Source: Psychrobacillus soli
Lineage (GTDB): Bacteria > Bacillota > Bacilli > Bacillales_A > Planococcaceae
DNA: 51,099 nt
NCBI RefSeq assembly: GCF_006861775.1
Contig: NZ_VDGG01000014.1
Location: 1-51,099 of the forward strand
Direction of reading: 5' to 3'
Shown here: positions 1 to 8,033 of the stretch, piece after piece
Layout: every line of letters starts with the position of its first letter
Position numbering within the stretch: position 1 is the stretch's first letter
The notes under the pieces: model-generated
The model's input: only the letters and a program-made list of their open reading frames with translations
Told to the model about the DNA's origin: nothing
The model's database searches: none
Program-made: the position numbers and the translations under genes

Positions 1-81
1 TACTGGATTTACACATTCGAAAAAACTGTATAAAATTTTGTTTTTTACGAGCCGAAGCTGATAAGTAAGCAATTTCCATTG

Positions 82-148
82 ATTTTCGCTGCAGGCGGGG
101 AAGGCTCATCGCTCGCCCCACGGAAAGCGTCCGCCCTGCAGCGAAAAT
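82..148. repeat. GC-rich palindromic intergenic repeat
   Basis: A large imperfect inverted repeat. The left arm at 82-98 begins ATTTTCGCTGCAGG and the right arm at 131-148 ends CCTGCAGCGAAAAT, with a GC-rich centre (CGCTCGCCCCACGGAAAGCG). It is much richer in GC than its surroundings and lies upstream of the yhc-type operon. Related, more decayed copies are near 8180-8300 and 13098-13250. Elements of this kind are common between genes in Planococcaceae. The 1-240 stretch holds no supportable gene. Confidence 0.7.
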
Positions 149-243
149 TCCCAGCGGACACTTCATTCAGCTCACTACGACGCAGTATCCCTATTTTGTG
201 CGTCATTCCTTGTATCGTTCTTTTTATAAAATGCTATTAATAC

Positions 244-288
244 TTTACAAAACATTTTGATATAGTGTACTATGTAACTAATACACTA
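244..288 (+). promoter_or_regulatory. Promoter and GntR-type operator of the yhc operon
   Basis: A -35 box TTTACA (244-249) and a -10 box TACTAT (268-273) are 18 bp apart. The -10 box is embedded in a perfect 7-bp inverted repeat, TAGTGTA (263-269) and TACACTA (282-288), with 12 bp between the arms. A wide-spaced repeat over the promoter is what YtrA/YhcF-subfamily GntR repressors use, and such a regulator is the second gene of the operon. The boxes are seen directly; assigning the repressor is inference. Confidence 0.55.
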
Positions 289-307
289 ATACTTAAGGGG
301 AGTGCAT

Positions 308-1102
308 ATGAAACAGTTGAAAGGACTAATAAAAAAAGAATGGGAGCTGATGAGGCTTTGGCTTGTCATTCTATTCATTTTGAATGCGTTAGGCATAGTA
401 GGAATCCCATTATTGTTGCATACATGGATAGACGATGTGCCTATTTTTAAGACCGCTATAATATTAGCTGGGATTTGGCTACTTTTTAGTCATCTAATCG
501 CATCCATTCTTTTCCTTACAAGTTTGCAACTAGATATGAAAAGGCCAGATATTTGGTTGCATACGGAAAGCACTATTTATAAATTAATCGGCACTAAGCT
601 TGCTTCGGCTACCGTCATAACATCATTGTCTTTACTGTGGATCGAGTTATTATTAATTATCTTACAGTCGGTAATTGGCGATCCTGCGTTTATGACATTA
701 GGTCAATTATTGGAATTGAAAGTATATGCTTTTGTTGGCGTCTTTTTCTCGCTTATTCTTAACTTAATTATCGTGTTTTTCTTTTGGGTCATTTATCATT
801 TAATGCGACCATATGTAAAAGGGTTTTCTATTATCATTTCCATTTCCTTGTTTATGGTTAGTTCTGGTATTTGGAGTATGAGCAGCAATATCGAATTGTT
901 CGAAAAGGTACCTCGTTTCGGAGGTATTCATATTCCGATTCCAAGTTTTATTGAGCAGTTGAGGAATTATGATAATATCGAAAATTTAACGTTTTTGGTA
1001 GAACCGACGATTTATGTTAGTGAAATTTTCCTCATTACTCTATTTGCTATTATTCTTTTTTGGGGGTCGGCATTATGGTTCGAAAAGAAAGTGAGGATTT
1101 AA
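308..1102 (+). CDS. yhcE: YhcE-like membrane protein, first gene of ABC export operon
   Basis: A 264-residue integral membrane protein with about six hydrophobic helices, separated by short polar loops, and an amphipathic N-terminus (MKQLKGLIKKEW) like those of ABC-2 permeases. The ATG at 308 is chosen over the GTG at 302 because AAGGGGAG (295-302) sits at proper spacing before it. It heads a tight operon of five genes whose order (membrane protein, GntR regulator, ATPase, ATPase, permease) matches B. subtilis yhcEFGHI, which is the main ground for the name. It probably works as a membrane component with the first ATPase. The exported substrate is unknown. Confidence 0.7.
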   Translation: MKQLKGLIKKEWELMRLWLVILFILNALGIVGIPLLLHTWIDDVPIFKTAIILAGIWLLFSHLIASILFLTSLQLDMKRPDIWLHTESTIYKLIGTKLASATVITSLSLLWIELLLIILQSVIGDPAFMTLGQLLELKVYAFVGVFFSLILNLIIVFFFWVIYHLMRPYVKGFSIIISISLFMVSSGIWSMSSNIELFEKVPRFGGIHIPIPSFIEQLRNYDNIENLTFLVEPTIYVSEIFLITLFAIILFWGSALWFEKKVRI

Positions 1103-1103
1103 G

Positions 1104-1475
1104 ATGAGCATCGATTTTTTGCCAGACAAACCAATTTATCAACAATTAATAGATCGAATTACTGGAGAAATTATTCGAGGCAATGTGAAGCCGGGCGAAA
1201 AATTGCCTTCAGTTCGTGAATATGCAGTGGAAGTCGGTGTGAATGCAAATACAATGCAGCGTGTATACAAGGAGCTGGAAATGATGGGGATTTCAGAAAC
1301 GAAACGTGGGCAAGGAACTTTTGTAACGGACAACGAAGCACGTTTACAGCAATTACGCGATGAAGTAAAAGAAGGGCTAGTACAGTCTTTTCTAACGAGT
1401 ATTGAGGCATTAGGTTTTTCCAAAAAAGAAATGATTGAATATATCCAAACGAGGGAAAGGGGGGAAGAAGGATGA
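1104..1475 (+). CDS. yhcF: GntR-family (YtrA subfamily) transcriptional regulator
   Basis: A short GntR regulator of 123 residues. The winged helix-turn-helix occupies about residues 8-76, with the family signatures PIYQQLIDRITGEI, GEKLPSVREYA and the wing RGQGTFV. There is no large effector domain, only a short C-terminal helical tail, which defines the YtrA subfamily that controls neighbouring ABC operons. It starts one base after the yhcE-like stop and its own stop overlaps the next start (ATGA). It most likely represses its operon through the inverted repeat over the promoter at 263-288. Confidence 0.85.
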   Translation: MSIDFLPDKPIYQQLIDRITGEIIRGNVKPGEKLPSVREYAVEVGVNANTMQRVYKELEMMGISETKRGQGTFVTDNEARLQQLRDEVKEGLVQSFLTSIEALGFSKKEMIEYIQTRERGEEG

Positions 1476-2194
1476 TTGTATTAGAAAATGTAGATAAAAA
1501 TTATGGAAAACATCAAGCATTATCAGGACTCAATTTGACAATTCCACTAGGAAAGATTATTGGGTTAGTTGGGGAAAATGGAAGTGGAAAATCCACACTA
1601 TTAAAGATAATAGCGGGACTTACAACCCCATCAAGTGGGTCGGTTCAAATCGATGAACTTAAAGCTACGAGAAGAATTGCAAGTAAGATAGCCTATATGC
1701 CTGATGCCGATATGTTCTATCCCTTCTTTTCGGTCGAGCGGTTATTCCGTTTTTATGAAACACAGTTTGAAGACTTTAATTATTCGAAAGCTTGTATCGT
1801 CGCACAATATTTAAATGTACCGTTAGATGCAAAATTAAAAAATTTGTCTAAAGGGAACAGAGGACGTGCTAAAATGGCGGCAACATTAGGACGAGAGGCA
1901 TCTTATTATTTGTTAGATGAACCGTTTTCCGGATTTGATCCACTTGTTCGTGAGGACATTATTAAAGGAATGATTCAATTTACTGATCCGGAAACACAAA
2001 CGGTACTTATGTCCACGCATGAAATTAAGGAAGCAGAACCGTTACTCGACGCCATTATATTATTGAATCATGGAAAAATTTTAGCTTTTGAAGAAGTGGA
2101 AACAATTCGTGATCAGTATGGTGTGGATGCAGTCACATGGATGACTAAACTAATTAAGGAAGGTGATTTGAGTGGAAATAAAACCAATCGTTGA
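1472..2194 (+). CDS. yhcG: ABC transporter ATP-binding protein (YhcG-like)
   Basis: A 240-residue ABC ATPase. Walker A is GENGSGKST (about residue 34), the signature region is the variant LSKGNRGR, Walker B is YYLLDEPFSGFD, and the H-loop is MSTHE. The atypical signature (KGNRGR in place of SGGQ) is usual for ATPases of GntR-linked ABC-2 exporters. It overlaps yhcF by four bases and the next ATPase by 23 bases, so translation is probably coupled. It should energise the membrane partner encoded at 308-1102 or 3073-4005. Confidence 0.85.
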   Translation: MIVLENVDKNYGKHQALSGLNLTIPLGKIIGLVGENGSGKSTLLKIIAGLTTPSSGSVQIDELKATRRIASKIAYMPDADMFYPFFSVERLFRFYETQFEDFNYSKACIVAQYLNVPLDAKLKNLSKGNRGRAKMAATLGREASYYLLDEPFSGFDPLVREDIIKGMIQFTDPETQTVLMSTHEIKEAEPLLDAIILLNHGKILAFEEVETIRDQYGVDAVTWMTKLIKEGDLSGNKTNR

Positions 2195-3095
2195 ATTGAA
2201 AAATCTATCGAAAACTATTGGAAAGAAAAAAATTATCGATCAATTAGATCTGTCCCTATATCCTGGTCAAATTACAGGATTTTTAGGACCAAATGGAGCT
2301 GGTAAAACGACAACAATCCGTATGATGGCAGGACTGATGAAGCCGACTACGGGAGATGTGATAATTGATGGACTTTCACTACGTTCTAATTTTGAACTAG
2401 GTATTAGTAAAATGGGCGCAATCGTTGAAAACCCGGAATTATATAAGTTTATGTCCGGTTACAAAAATTTAGTTCATTTCGCCCGTATGCATCATAATGT
2501 GACAAAAAAACGGATCGATGAAGTCATTCGCCAAGTGGGAATGGAAAAACGAATTCATGAAAAAGTATCGACCTATTCACTTGGAATGCGTCAACGTTTA
2601 GGTTTAGCTCAGGCGTTGTTAAATAACCCGAAGTTTCTCATTTTAGATGAACCGACGAACGGTTTAGATCCTGCAGGAATTCGAGAATTTCGTACCTATT
2701 TACGGAAAATTGCAGAAGAGGATGGCGTTTCTGTTTTAGTATCGAGTCACTTATTATCTGAAATTGAGCTCATGTGTGATCGGATTGCAGTTATCCAAAA
2801 CGGAAAACTTGTAGCTATTCGAGAAGTAAATGCAATCGAGGAATCTCAATACTACATCGAAGTTCAACCAGTAGATAAAGCTCGTAGCTTACTATCTGAC
2901 AAAGGCATAATCGTAGAAAACTATCAAGATGGTTTATTAATAAATGTAGAACAGTCCGCAATACCAACGATTGTAGAACAATTAGTGAAGCAAAATATTG
3001 CGATTTATGCGGTTTCGCATCATCGCAAAACATTAGAAGAGCAGTTCTTAGAAATGACAGGAGGTGGGCAAGTTGTTGAATCTAATTCGAAATGA
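2172..3095 (+). CDS. yhcH: ABC transporter ATP-binding protein (YhcH-like)
   Basis: A 307-residue ABC ATPase of the bacitracin/lantibiotic exporter (BcrA) type. Walker A is GPNGAGKTT, the signature is YSLGMRQRLGLAQALL, Walker B is FLILDEPTNGLDPAG, the H-loop is VSSHL, and a C-terminal extension of about 80 residues follows. The GTG at 2172 follows an AAGGTGA ribosome site inside the end of the previous gene. The last 23 bases overlap the permease gene, which is its probable partner. Families with this layout often give mild resistance to cell-envelope peptides, but the substrate cannot be read from the sequence. Confidence 0.85.
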   Translation: MEIKPIVELKNLSKTIGKKKIIDQLDLSLYPGQITGFLGPNGAGKTTTIRMMAGLMKPTTGDVIIDGLSLRSNFELGISKMGAIVENPELYKFMSGYKNLVHFARMHHNVTKKRIDEVIRQVGMEKRIHEKVSTYSLGMRQRLGLAQALLNNPKFLILDEPTNGLDPAGIREFRTYLRKIAEEDGVSVLVSSHLLSEIELMCDRIAVIQNGKLVAIREVNAIEESQYYIEVQPVDKARSLLSDKGIIVENYQDGLLINVEQSAIPTIVEQLVKQNIAIYAVSHHRKTLEEQFLEMTGGGQVVESNSK

Positions 3096-4005
3096 ATGGA
3101 TGAAATTATGGCATAAAAAAGCAACATGGGTAATGGTCATCCTACTTATTGCAATGATTATTGGACTTGTTGGGCTCACGAAATGGATGGATCGAAATAC
3201 CGAAACCCCTCCTTGGGAGCAGTCGATCACGGAAGAACTTACGATGGTTAAACAGCAGCTAACTGCATCGGATTTAAGTAATGAAACGAAAAGTAACTTG
3301 GAAGAACAGCAAATGTTACTTCAATACCGACTAGATGAACGAGTAGCGCCTATATCTGGTCAAGGATTTGAAGGATTTATGATGGAATCATATGGTATGT
3401 CCTCTATTATTACATTATTAACGGTGATTGTAGCTGCAGGGATTGTTGCTTCAGAGTTTTCACAAGGAACGATTAAAATGTTGTTGGCGCGTCCGGTTCG
3501 TAGATGGAAAATTCTTACGTCGAAATTTTTGACGGTCGTTGCATTTGCACTTTTCTTAACAGTGATCTCTTATGTCGTATCACTCATTATGGGGATGATT
3601 TTTTATGATGCTTTAGGCGGAAGTTTACTAGAAGTTGTGAATGGTCAAGTGATTGAAGAGTCGTATTGGCTAAAATCGATTTGGTTGAATGTATTAGCAC
3701 TAGGTGATGTTATTATTACTGCAAGCTTTGCTTTTGCAATTGGTACCGTCTTCCGTTCTAGTTCCTTAGCAATTGGAATCGCTATTTTCCTTATGTTCAC
3801 CGGCACACAATTTTCGTTTCTCTTACGAAATTATGAAGTCGCTAAATATATATTGTTCTCGCATACATTTACTCAAATAGAAACAGGAGGTTCCTTTATC
3901 GAAGGAATATCGACGCCATTTTCAGTTGCTGTATTAGTTGTTTACTTCGCTTTCTTCTTAGCAATCAGTTATTGGACGTTTACAAGACGTGACGTTACAG
4001 CATGA
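3073..4005 (+). CDS. yhcI: ABC-2 type permease (YhcI-like)
   Basis: A permease of about 310 residues: a positively charged N-terminus (LLNLIRNEWMKLW), a first membrane helix, a large extracellular loop rich in E/Q, then five hydrophobic helices. The motif GTIKMLLARPVRRWKILTSKF after the second helix is the classic ABC-2 coupling-helix signature. The TTG at 3073 fits the AGGAGGTG ribosome site (3059-3066) better than the GTG at 3064, which lies inside it. It ends the operon; a terminator follows at 4157-4192. Confidence 0.8.
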   Translation: MLNLIRNEWMKLWHKKATWVMVILLIAMIIGLVGLTKWMDRNTETPPWEQSITEELTMVKQQLTASDLSNETKSNLEEQQMLLQYRLDERVAPISGQGFEGFMMESYGMSSIITLLTVIVAAGIVASEFSQGTIKMLLARPVRRWKILTSKFLTVVAFALFLTVISYVVSLIMGMIFYDALGGSLLEVVNGQVIEESYWLKSIWLNVLALGDVIITASFAFAIGTVFRSSSLAIGIAIFLMFTGTQFSFLLRNYEVAKYILFSHTFTQIETGGSFIEGISTPFSVAVLVVYFAFFLAISYWTFTRRDVTA

Positions 4006-4156
4006 TTAATGTCCTGTGTAAGAAGCAGATAGGGATTTAAAGCTTCTAGCATTTGGATTCAGTAGTTAAGGGATACTTTTTTTCTGCTGGAAACAGCGAT
4101 GGAGGAAAAGTATTAGATGAAGGTGCTTAGTATTAAACTATAGATAAGGATAAAGG

Positions 4157-4192
4157 TTAAGGGAGGCTACTATTTCCCTTAATCTATTTTTT
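4157..4192 (+). terminator. Rho-independent terminator after the yhc operon
   Basis: The stem TTAAGGGA (4157-4164) pairs with TCCCTTAA (4175-4182) and is followed by TCTATTTTTTG. It lies about 150 bases after the permease stop. The stretch 4006-4156 shows no gene. Confidence 0.7.
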
Positions 4193-4261
4193 GTTAAGAT
4201 TCCGCCTCAAATTATTAAAGACATTTAAAGCGTGCATTGGTCAAATGGGGGATTAAGCTAA

Positions 4262-4289
4262 ACAAAAAACTAACGATGAACATATAGTA
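4262..4289 (+). promoter_or_regulatory. Possible sigma-K-like promoter
   Basis: AC (4262-4263), then 17 bases, then CATATAGTA (4281-4289). This fits the mother-cell sigma-K pattern AC-N16/17-CATANNNTA and sits just ahead of the ribosome site of a DUF4183 gene, a spore-surface family. The motif is short, so chance is possible. Confidence 0.35.
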
Positions 4290-4311
4290 TAGTTAAGGAG
4301 GTGTCAATATT

Positions 4312-4725
4312 ATGGAAGACCACAAAAAACACAAAAAAATAATGCGAGTATACGATTGTCATACCAAAAGAAGAAAGTTTGTCTGTAAGAGTAATGAAAT
4401 GAAGATAATAGATGCCCCTGTGGTTAGTATTATACCGACTGTTAAAAGGTATTTTTATATTCCAGAAGCTACTATGGACTTGACAAGGGGGGCTACGATA
4501 TCTTCTACTCTCTTTACTAACGATGATGGAAACCAAACAACTGAGTTTATGAGCTTTACCCCAAATGGATACGCCAATTTGCATATCAATGGAGTAATCC
4601 AAGAGGGTGGAATATACACTGTAAATACAAATTCTTTAATTATTAACCCAGTTAATTCTAGAATTAGTGCGATGACGCCTATAATAGTTGAGGTGTTGAC
4701 ATTCTCGTCTAAACTTAGTTACTAA
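4312..4725 (+). CDS. DUF4183 domain protein, putative spore-surface protein
   Basis: A 137-residue protein with a basic, polar first 35 residues and then a beta-rich domain. The pattern VKRYFYIPEA, FTNDDG, FTPNGYANLHINGVIQEGG...YTVN and a final PIIVEVLTF is that of DUF4183, often found in exosporium or coat-associated proteins of Bacillales. There is no signal peptide, as expected for proteins assembled on the spore from the mother cell. A near-perfect AAGGAGGTG precedes the ATG by 8 bases, and a sigma-K-like motif lies upstream. Family membership is fairly clear; spore location is inference. Confidence 0.65.
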   Translation: MEDHKKHKKIMRVYDCHTKRRKFVCKSNEMKIIDAPVVSIIPTVKRYFYIPEATMDLTRGATISSTLFTNDDGNQTTEFMSFTPNGYANLHINGVIQEGGIYTVNTNSLIINPVNSRISAMTPIIVEVLTFSSKLSY

Positions 4726-4741
4726 TACAAAGTGAAATTGT

Positions 4742-4793
4742 CCTTGTGTAATATACAATTCTGATTCCTCCTATAATTGTATGTTACACAGGG
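4742..4793 (+). other. Long hairpin in the 3' region of the DUF4183 gene
   Basis: CCTTGTGTAATATACAATT (4742-4760) and AATTGTATGTTACACAGGG (4775-4793) pair over 19 positions, two of them G-U as RNA, with a 14-base loop. There is no T-run after it, so it is not a simple terminator. A second small hairpin, TGTCTATCT/AGATAGACA, follows at 4806-4831. The pair may protect the 3' end of the transcript. Confidence 0.5.
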
Positions 4794-4858
4794 AATCAAT
4801 ACAGATGTCTATCTAGCCAAATAGATAGACACCATATATCAGCTTAATAGTTCACTCC

Positions 4859-4895
4859 AAAGACTGCTTGATTATCAGATTGACGCTGTCTTTTT
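4859..4895 (+). terminator. Probable terminator downstream of the DUF4183 gene
   Basis: AAAGAC (4859-4864) pairs with GTCTTT (4888-4893), with an extra GC pair inside, and continues into a T-run. The stem is weak. A much stronger terminator follows at 4975. Confidence 0.4.
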
Positions 4896-4974
4896 AAGTA
4901 CTTCAAAATAGATTTTTTACAGACACGCTAATTTAGTAGTATCTCATTGAACAAACAAAATATGACATTAAATA

Positions 4975-5029
4975 AAAAAGTGCTGCCCCATAAGTCGATA
5001 ACTTAATTGACTATGGGGCAGCACTTTTT
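4975..5029. terminator. Bidirectional terminator between convergent genes
   Basis: AAAAAGTGCTGCCCCATA (4975-4992) and TATGGGGCAGCACTTTTT (5012-5029) form a perfect 18-bp stem with a 19-base loop, A-run on one side and T-run on the other. It ends transcription from the DUF4183 gene on the + strand and from the gene at 5065-5409 on the - strand. Confidence 0.9.
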
Positions 5030-5064
5030 AAACAGGTTTTAACTGTTAAGATTTCTTTTTAAAA

Positions 5065-5409
5065 CTATAGAATTTGTACTAATTCTGAGTTCAAAATTCG
5101 TTGAGCAGGAATAATTAAACCAGAAGCTGTTCTTCCGTAGACAGAATATAGTCCACCGGTTTGTTTTGGAACAATTTCAACTTCATATTGAAATGCTCCC
5201 CCAACTAAATTAAGGGTCACAAAAGTAGAAGCATTGCAATTTGCGGTAAAGTTAGCTGATGAAAGTATTTCTCTTGTCCCGTTAAGTCTATAAACTCGAG
5301 CTACTCCGGTAAGCGTACCTCCAGTACGATTTAGTATTTTAACTCGAACGTTCGATGCATTCCCAGGTTGATTTCCCACATTTTCGATCGGTCCAGTTGT
5401 TAATGGCAT
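5065..5409 (-). CDS. Small beta-rich protein, putative spore-associated
   Basis: A 114-residue protein, not assigned to a named family. It has no signal peptide or membrane helix. The sequence alternates short hydrophobic strands with polar turns (NVRVKILNRTGG, GVARVYRLNGTREIL, FVTLNLVGGAFQYEVEIVP, LYSVYGRT), suggesting a single beta-sandwich. One Cys is seen. An AAGGAGGTG ribosome site precedes the ATG, and upstream lies a perfect 16-base palindrome ATAATCTGCAGATTAT (5440-5455). It is convergent with the DUF4183 gene and shares its terminator. Similar small proteins occur in spore-formers as I recall, so a spore-surface role is possible but unproven. Confidence 0.6.
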   Translation of the reverse strand: MPLTTGPIENVGNQPGNASNVRVKILNRTGGTLTGVARVYRLNGTREILSSANFTANCNASTFVTLNLVGGAFQYEVEIVPKQTGGLYSVYGRTASGLIIPAQRILNSELVQIL

Positions 5410-5439
5410 CTAGAATTCACCTCCTTACATAAAAAAATT

Positions 5440-5455
5440 ATAATCTGCAGATTAT
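5440..5455. promoter_or_regulatory. Perfect 16-bp palindrome upstream of the 5409 gene
   Basis: ATAATCTGCAGATTAT is its own reverse complement and lies 31 bases before the minus-strand ATG, just before the ribosome site. It could be an operator or a small 5' hairpin; which one cannot be told here. Confidence 0.4.
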
Positions 5456-5616
5456 GTAATTATTGTATTCAGTAGTCTATTTATTCTCTAAACAGAGTAA
5501 CTAATTTTCCAAAAGTAATATTATGAATGTCCCTGTGTAAAAGCATTTCAAAAGAAGGATTTCTACAAACGTATGTGGAATGTATCTTAGAAGCGAACAT
5601 TAGAGGAGGATTTTAT

Positions 5617-6087
5617 ATGAAACAAACAATTTTACTTCATATGGATACTTTGCGAAGTATAACGTTGAAATCTATCGATAAAATACCAGAAGAGCTTGCG
5701 GATGTTGTTCCTGAAGGTTTCAACAATAATATTCGCTGGAATTTCGGACATATTGCTTTTGTACAAGAAAGACTTGTATATAGTGTTCTAGGTGAAAAGA
5801 TGGGCCTCCCAATAGAGTACGAGGAATTTTTTAGCCCAGGAACTAAACCGGCAGATTGGAACGGAAATCCTCCAACACTTGCAGAGATTTCTTCTGTCTT
5901 AACTGAACAAACAGCAAGAATAAAAGCATTTGTCCCAGATCGCTATTCGGAAAGCTTGCCAACCCCATTTACGAATCGTATGGGTATCTCATTTTATACC
6001 CTTGGTGAAACCCTATTGTTTAGTTTTTATCATGAGGGAATGCATATGGAAACGATTAAAAGATTATACAAAACTATTTCAAAATAA
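5617..6087 (+). CDS. DinB-family putative metal-dependent protein
   Basis: A 156-residue four-helix-bundle protein of the DinB/YfiT-like superfamily. Metal-ligand histidines appear in NFGHIAF and in the C-terminal HEGMHMETI pair (HxxxH), the usual triad. The ATG at 5617 is chosen because TAGAGGAGGA (5601-5610) is ideally spaced; the longer reading frame from 5527 has no ribosome site. Members include bacillithiol/mycothiol-dependent S-transferases and stress proteins, and this one cannot be assigned more closely. It stands alone, with the decayed sigma locus downstream. Confidence 0.75.
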   Translation: MKQTILLHMDTLRSITLKSIDKIPEELADVVPEGFNNNIRWNFGHIAFVQERLVYSVLGEKMGLPIEYEEFFSPGTKPADWNGNPPTLAEISSVLTEQTARIKAFVPDRYSESLPTPFTNRMGISFYTLGETLLFSFYHEGMHMETIKRLYKTISK

Positions 6088-6147
6088 ATATTGCTAATTT
6101 AGCTTCTTTAAGTATTTTCCTCTTTAGGTAGCCAGTATATAAAGACC

Positions 6148-6660
6148 ATGAATTTATGGGATTTAACACGGCTACTTGAAGGGGATTTTATTATGTTAGT
6201 GGGTCTGGATATTTTAAGGCTTGTCTACTCGTACGTTAATAATAAAGAGGTTGCAGAGGATTTAACCCAAGATATATTTGTGAAATTTTATCAATCCATA
6301 CATACATTTAAAGGTAAATCTAAGCTGAAAACATGGTAGTGTCGAATTGCTATTAATCATTGCAAAGATTTTCTGAAGAGCTGGTATACCAAACATGTTT
6401 TCATTGCAGAAGATACAGAAAGTAGTTCAACACAAAAAGAATTCGTAGAAGAAGTAATTATACAAAAAGAAGCGAATGATCAATTAATTTCTGCGTTAAT
6501 GACATTGCCTATTAAATACCGTGAAGTGATTTATCTCTATTACTATGAAGAACGACTCATTAAAGAAATCGCGGTACTCACCGAAGTTAGTGAGAACACA
6601 GTTAAAACGAGACTCAGACGTGCCAAACAACTTCTAGAAGAGCGGTTGGAGGAGAAGTAA
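6148..6660 (+). pseudogene. ECF sigma factor, broken by an in-frame TAG
   Basis: Reading one frame across 6148-6660 gives an ECF sigma factor. Region 2 shows DILRLVYSYVNNKEVAEDLTQ and FVKFYQSIHTFKGKSKLKTW; after a TAG at 6337-6339 the frame goes on with CRIAINHCKDFLKSW, and region 4 shows LPIKYREVIYLYYYEERL with IAVLTEVSENTVKTRLRRAKQLL. The expected junction is TWLYRIAINH, so TAG stands where Leu is normal. The N-terminus before region 2 also looks altered. One stop in an otherwise well-kept frame suggests recent inactivation (or a sequencing error). The downstream partner gene is also damaged, which supports true decay. Confidence 0.75.
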
Positions 6661-6988
6661 TGGAAGAGCGTTTAAAAAACCTGATAAAATCAATGGAAGA
6701 ATTATAGTAATCGCGTGTAAAGTACATTATCCATATGGTAAGTTTCTACTCATTGGGGCGGTTGCTCTTTATAGCATTCAGCTAGTTACGAATATTGCAA
6801 TGATGCTAGGTTTTCTCCCAATGATTTTTATGTCACTGCCATTTATTGGTTATTGCTTGATACCTACTATATTTAATGCATTTTTAATCGGTGTCGTGCT
6901 AAGTGTATATCGACGTAAGGACCTAGTTGCTAGTGGTTTTATAACAAAGGATAATCTTCTGAAACCTAATCCCTCCCTATACGACTAA
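6660..6988 (+). pseudogene. Decayed anti-sigma/membrane protein gene
   Basis: The ATG at 6660 overlaps the sigma factor stop, the normal arrangement for an anti-sigma gene, and reads MEERLKNLIKSMEEL before a stop at 6705-6707. In the next frame, hydrophobic coding resumes (YGKFLLIGAVALYSIQLV, then MIFMSLPFIGYCLIPTIFNAFLIGVVLSVYRRKDL) to a stop at 6986-6988. The two pieces therefore look like one gene split by a frameshift and probably a deletion of its middle. The surviving 3' part from the ATG at 6800 has no ribosome site. Confidence 0.55.
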
Positions 6989-7005
6989 CTGGTTGGAGGT
7001 GTGCA

Positions 7006-7359
7006 ATGAATAAAATGATCGTAAGTCTAATGATAGTTGTATGTTCCATCTATTTAACTGGCTGTATGGGGCCGGAAACGGAAGTGAAGGTATCTAAAAA
7101 TCCAAATGCAGATATTTTTCAATGGGAAGGTTTAATTTATCAATCTAATATCGACTGGGTGGATGAGATTAAACTCACAAAACATGAGTTGGTTGGAGAA
7201 GTAGGGGGAATTTCCGATAATAAAAAACAATTTAGCAATGGAGTGGCGAACAAATTGCCAATAGGAGCGAAGATTTTCTCCGCAAAAGAGCGGCAAGATA
7301 TATTAATTGTAGAATATGATGAGAACAGTAAAAAATACTTAGCGCTTAGTGAAGGATAA
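7006..7359 (+). CDS. Small lipoprotein next to the ECF sigma locus
   Basis: A 117-residue exported lipoprotein. The signal peptide MNKMIVSLMIVVCSIYLTGC ends in lipobox LTGC with the modified Cys at position 20. The mature part is a small soluble domain with several short strands (IFQWEGLIYQSN, KLTKHELVGEVGG, IGAKIFSAKERQDILIVEYDE), resembling lipoproteins found beside ECF sigma/anti-sigma pairs in Bacillales. The ribosome site TTGGAGGTG precedes the ATG. The gene is intact although the two regulatory genes before it are broken, so its expression may be lost or driven from elsewhere. Confidence 0.7.
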   Translation: MNKMIVSLMIVVCSIYLTGCMGPETEVKVSKNPNADIFQWEGLIYQSNIDWVDEIKLTKHELVGEVGGISDNKKQFSNGVANKLPIGAKIFSAKERQDILIVEYDENSKKYLALSEG

Positions 7360-7426
7360 AGGGAGCGACAGTCTCCCTTCCTGCCGTCATTATGTAATAG
7401 TGGTAAAAGTAAAATTGATAATTCAA

Positions 7427-7840
7427 TTAGGGACTATTAGTAGAGCTGACCTGTATTGTAAAAGCCTGTTGTTCGATATGATTTTTTATCATCATATCGT
7501 TGAAAATCTGAAGTATTTCTTGTTGTTGATGTTCAGTAACTTCCTTTATATTTTCTAGAATGATATTAAGCTTAATATCATTTGAAGAATATATCATGGC
7601 CGCAATGGAATAGTCGTATCCCGCTTTCTCCATTTCAATGCCCACTTGCTCAAAGAAACCTCCATCTGTATAAAGATACTCTTGAAAATCATATAAAGCT
7701 TGCTCTTCCTCAGCGGAAATTTGTAAAGGATGCTTACTTGTTTCTTTTTCCGATCCAGATTGCTGAGGATACATAAATAAAGCAACGAGCATCAATAGAA
7801 AGAAACCAACACTGCCTATAAGGCGATTCCATTTCCTCAC
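7427..7840 (-). CDS. Small single-pass membrane protein
   Basis: A 137-residue protein with an N-terminal membrane anchor (VRKWNRLIGSVGFFLLMLVALFMYP) and an acidic, helical exterior domain with no Cys. The GTG at 7840 is chosen because AGGAGGAG lies 5 bases ahead; the longer frame from 7867 would put that ribosome site inside the coding region. The pattern YTDGGFFEQVGIEMEKAGYDY then IYSSNDIKLNIILEN suggests one alpha/beta domain. I do not recognise a family. It converges on the lipoprotein gene at 7006-7359, with no clear terminator between. Confidence 0.6.
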   Translation of the reverse strand: MRKWNRLIGSVGFFLLMLVALFMYPQQSGSEKETSKHPLQISAEEEQALYDFQEYLYTDGGFFEQVGIEMEKAGYDYSIAAMIYSSNDIKLNIILENIKEVTEHQQQEILQIFNDMMIKNHIEQQAFTIQVSSTNSP

Positions 7841-8033
7841 ACTGCTCCTCCTATAGTGTTTATTCAAGCATATGTTTACATGGTTGAAATAATAACCATA
7901 AGTAGTTCTTCAAGGCTTTTCACAAATTACTTACTTTTGAAGGGAAAGTAGTGAGGAAAAATTCCTCTAGTGCTCACTTCCCAATCTTACCTGGAGGAGA
8001 TTGTCCTATAAAAAATGTGTCACAATCATCGTC

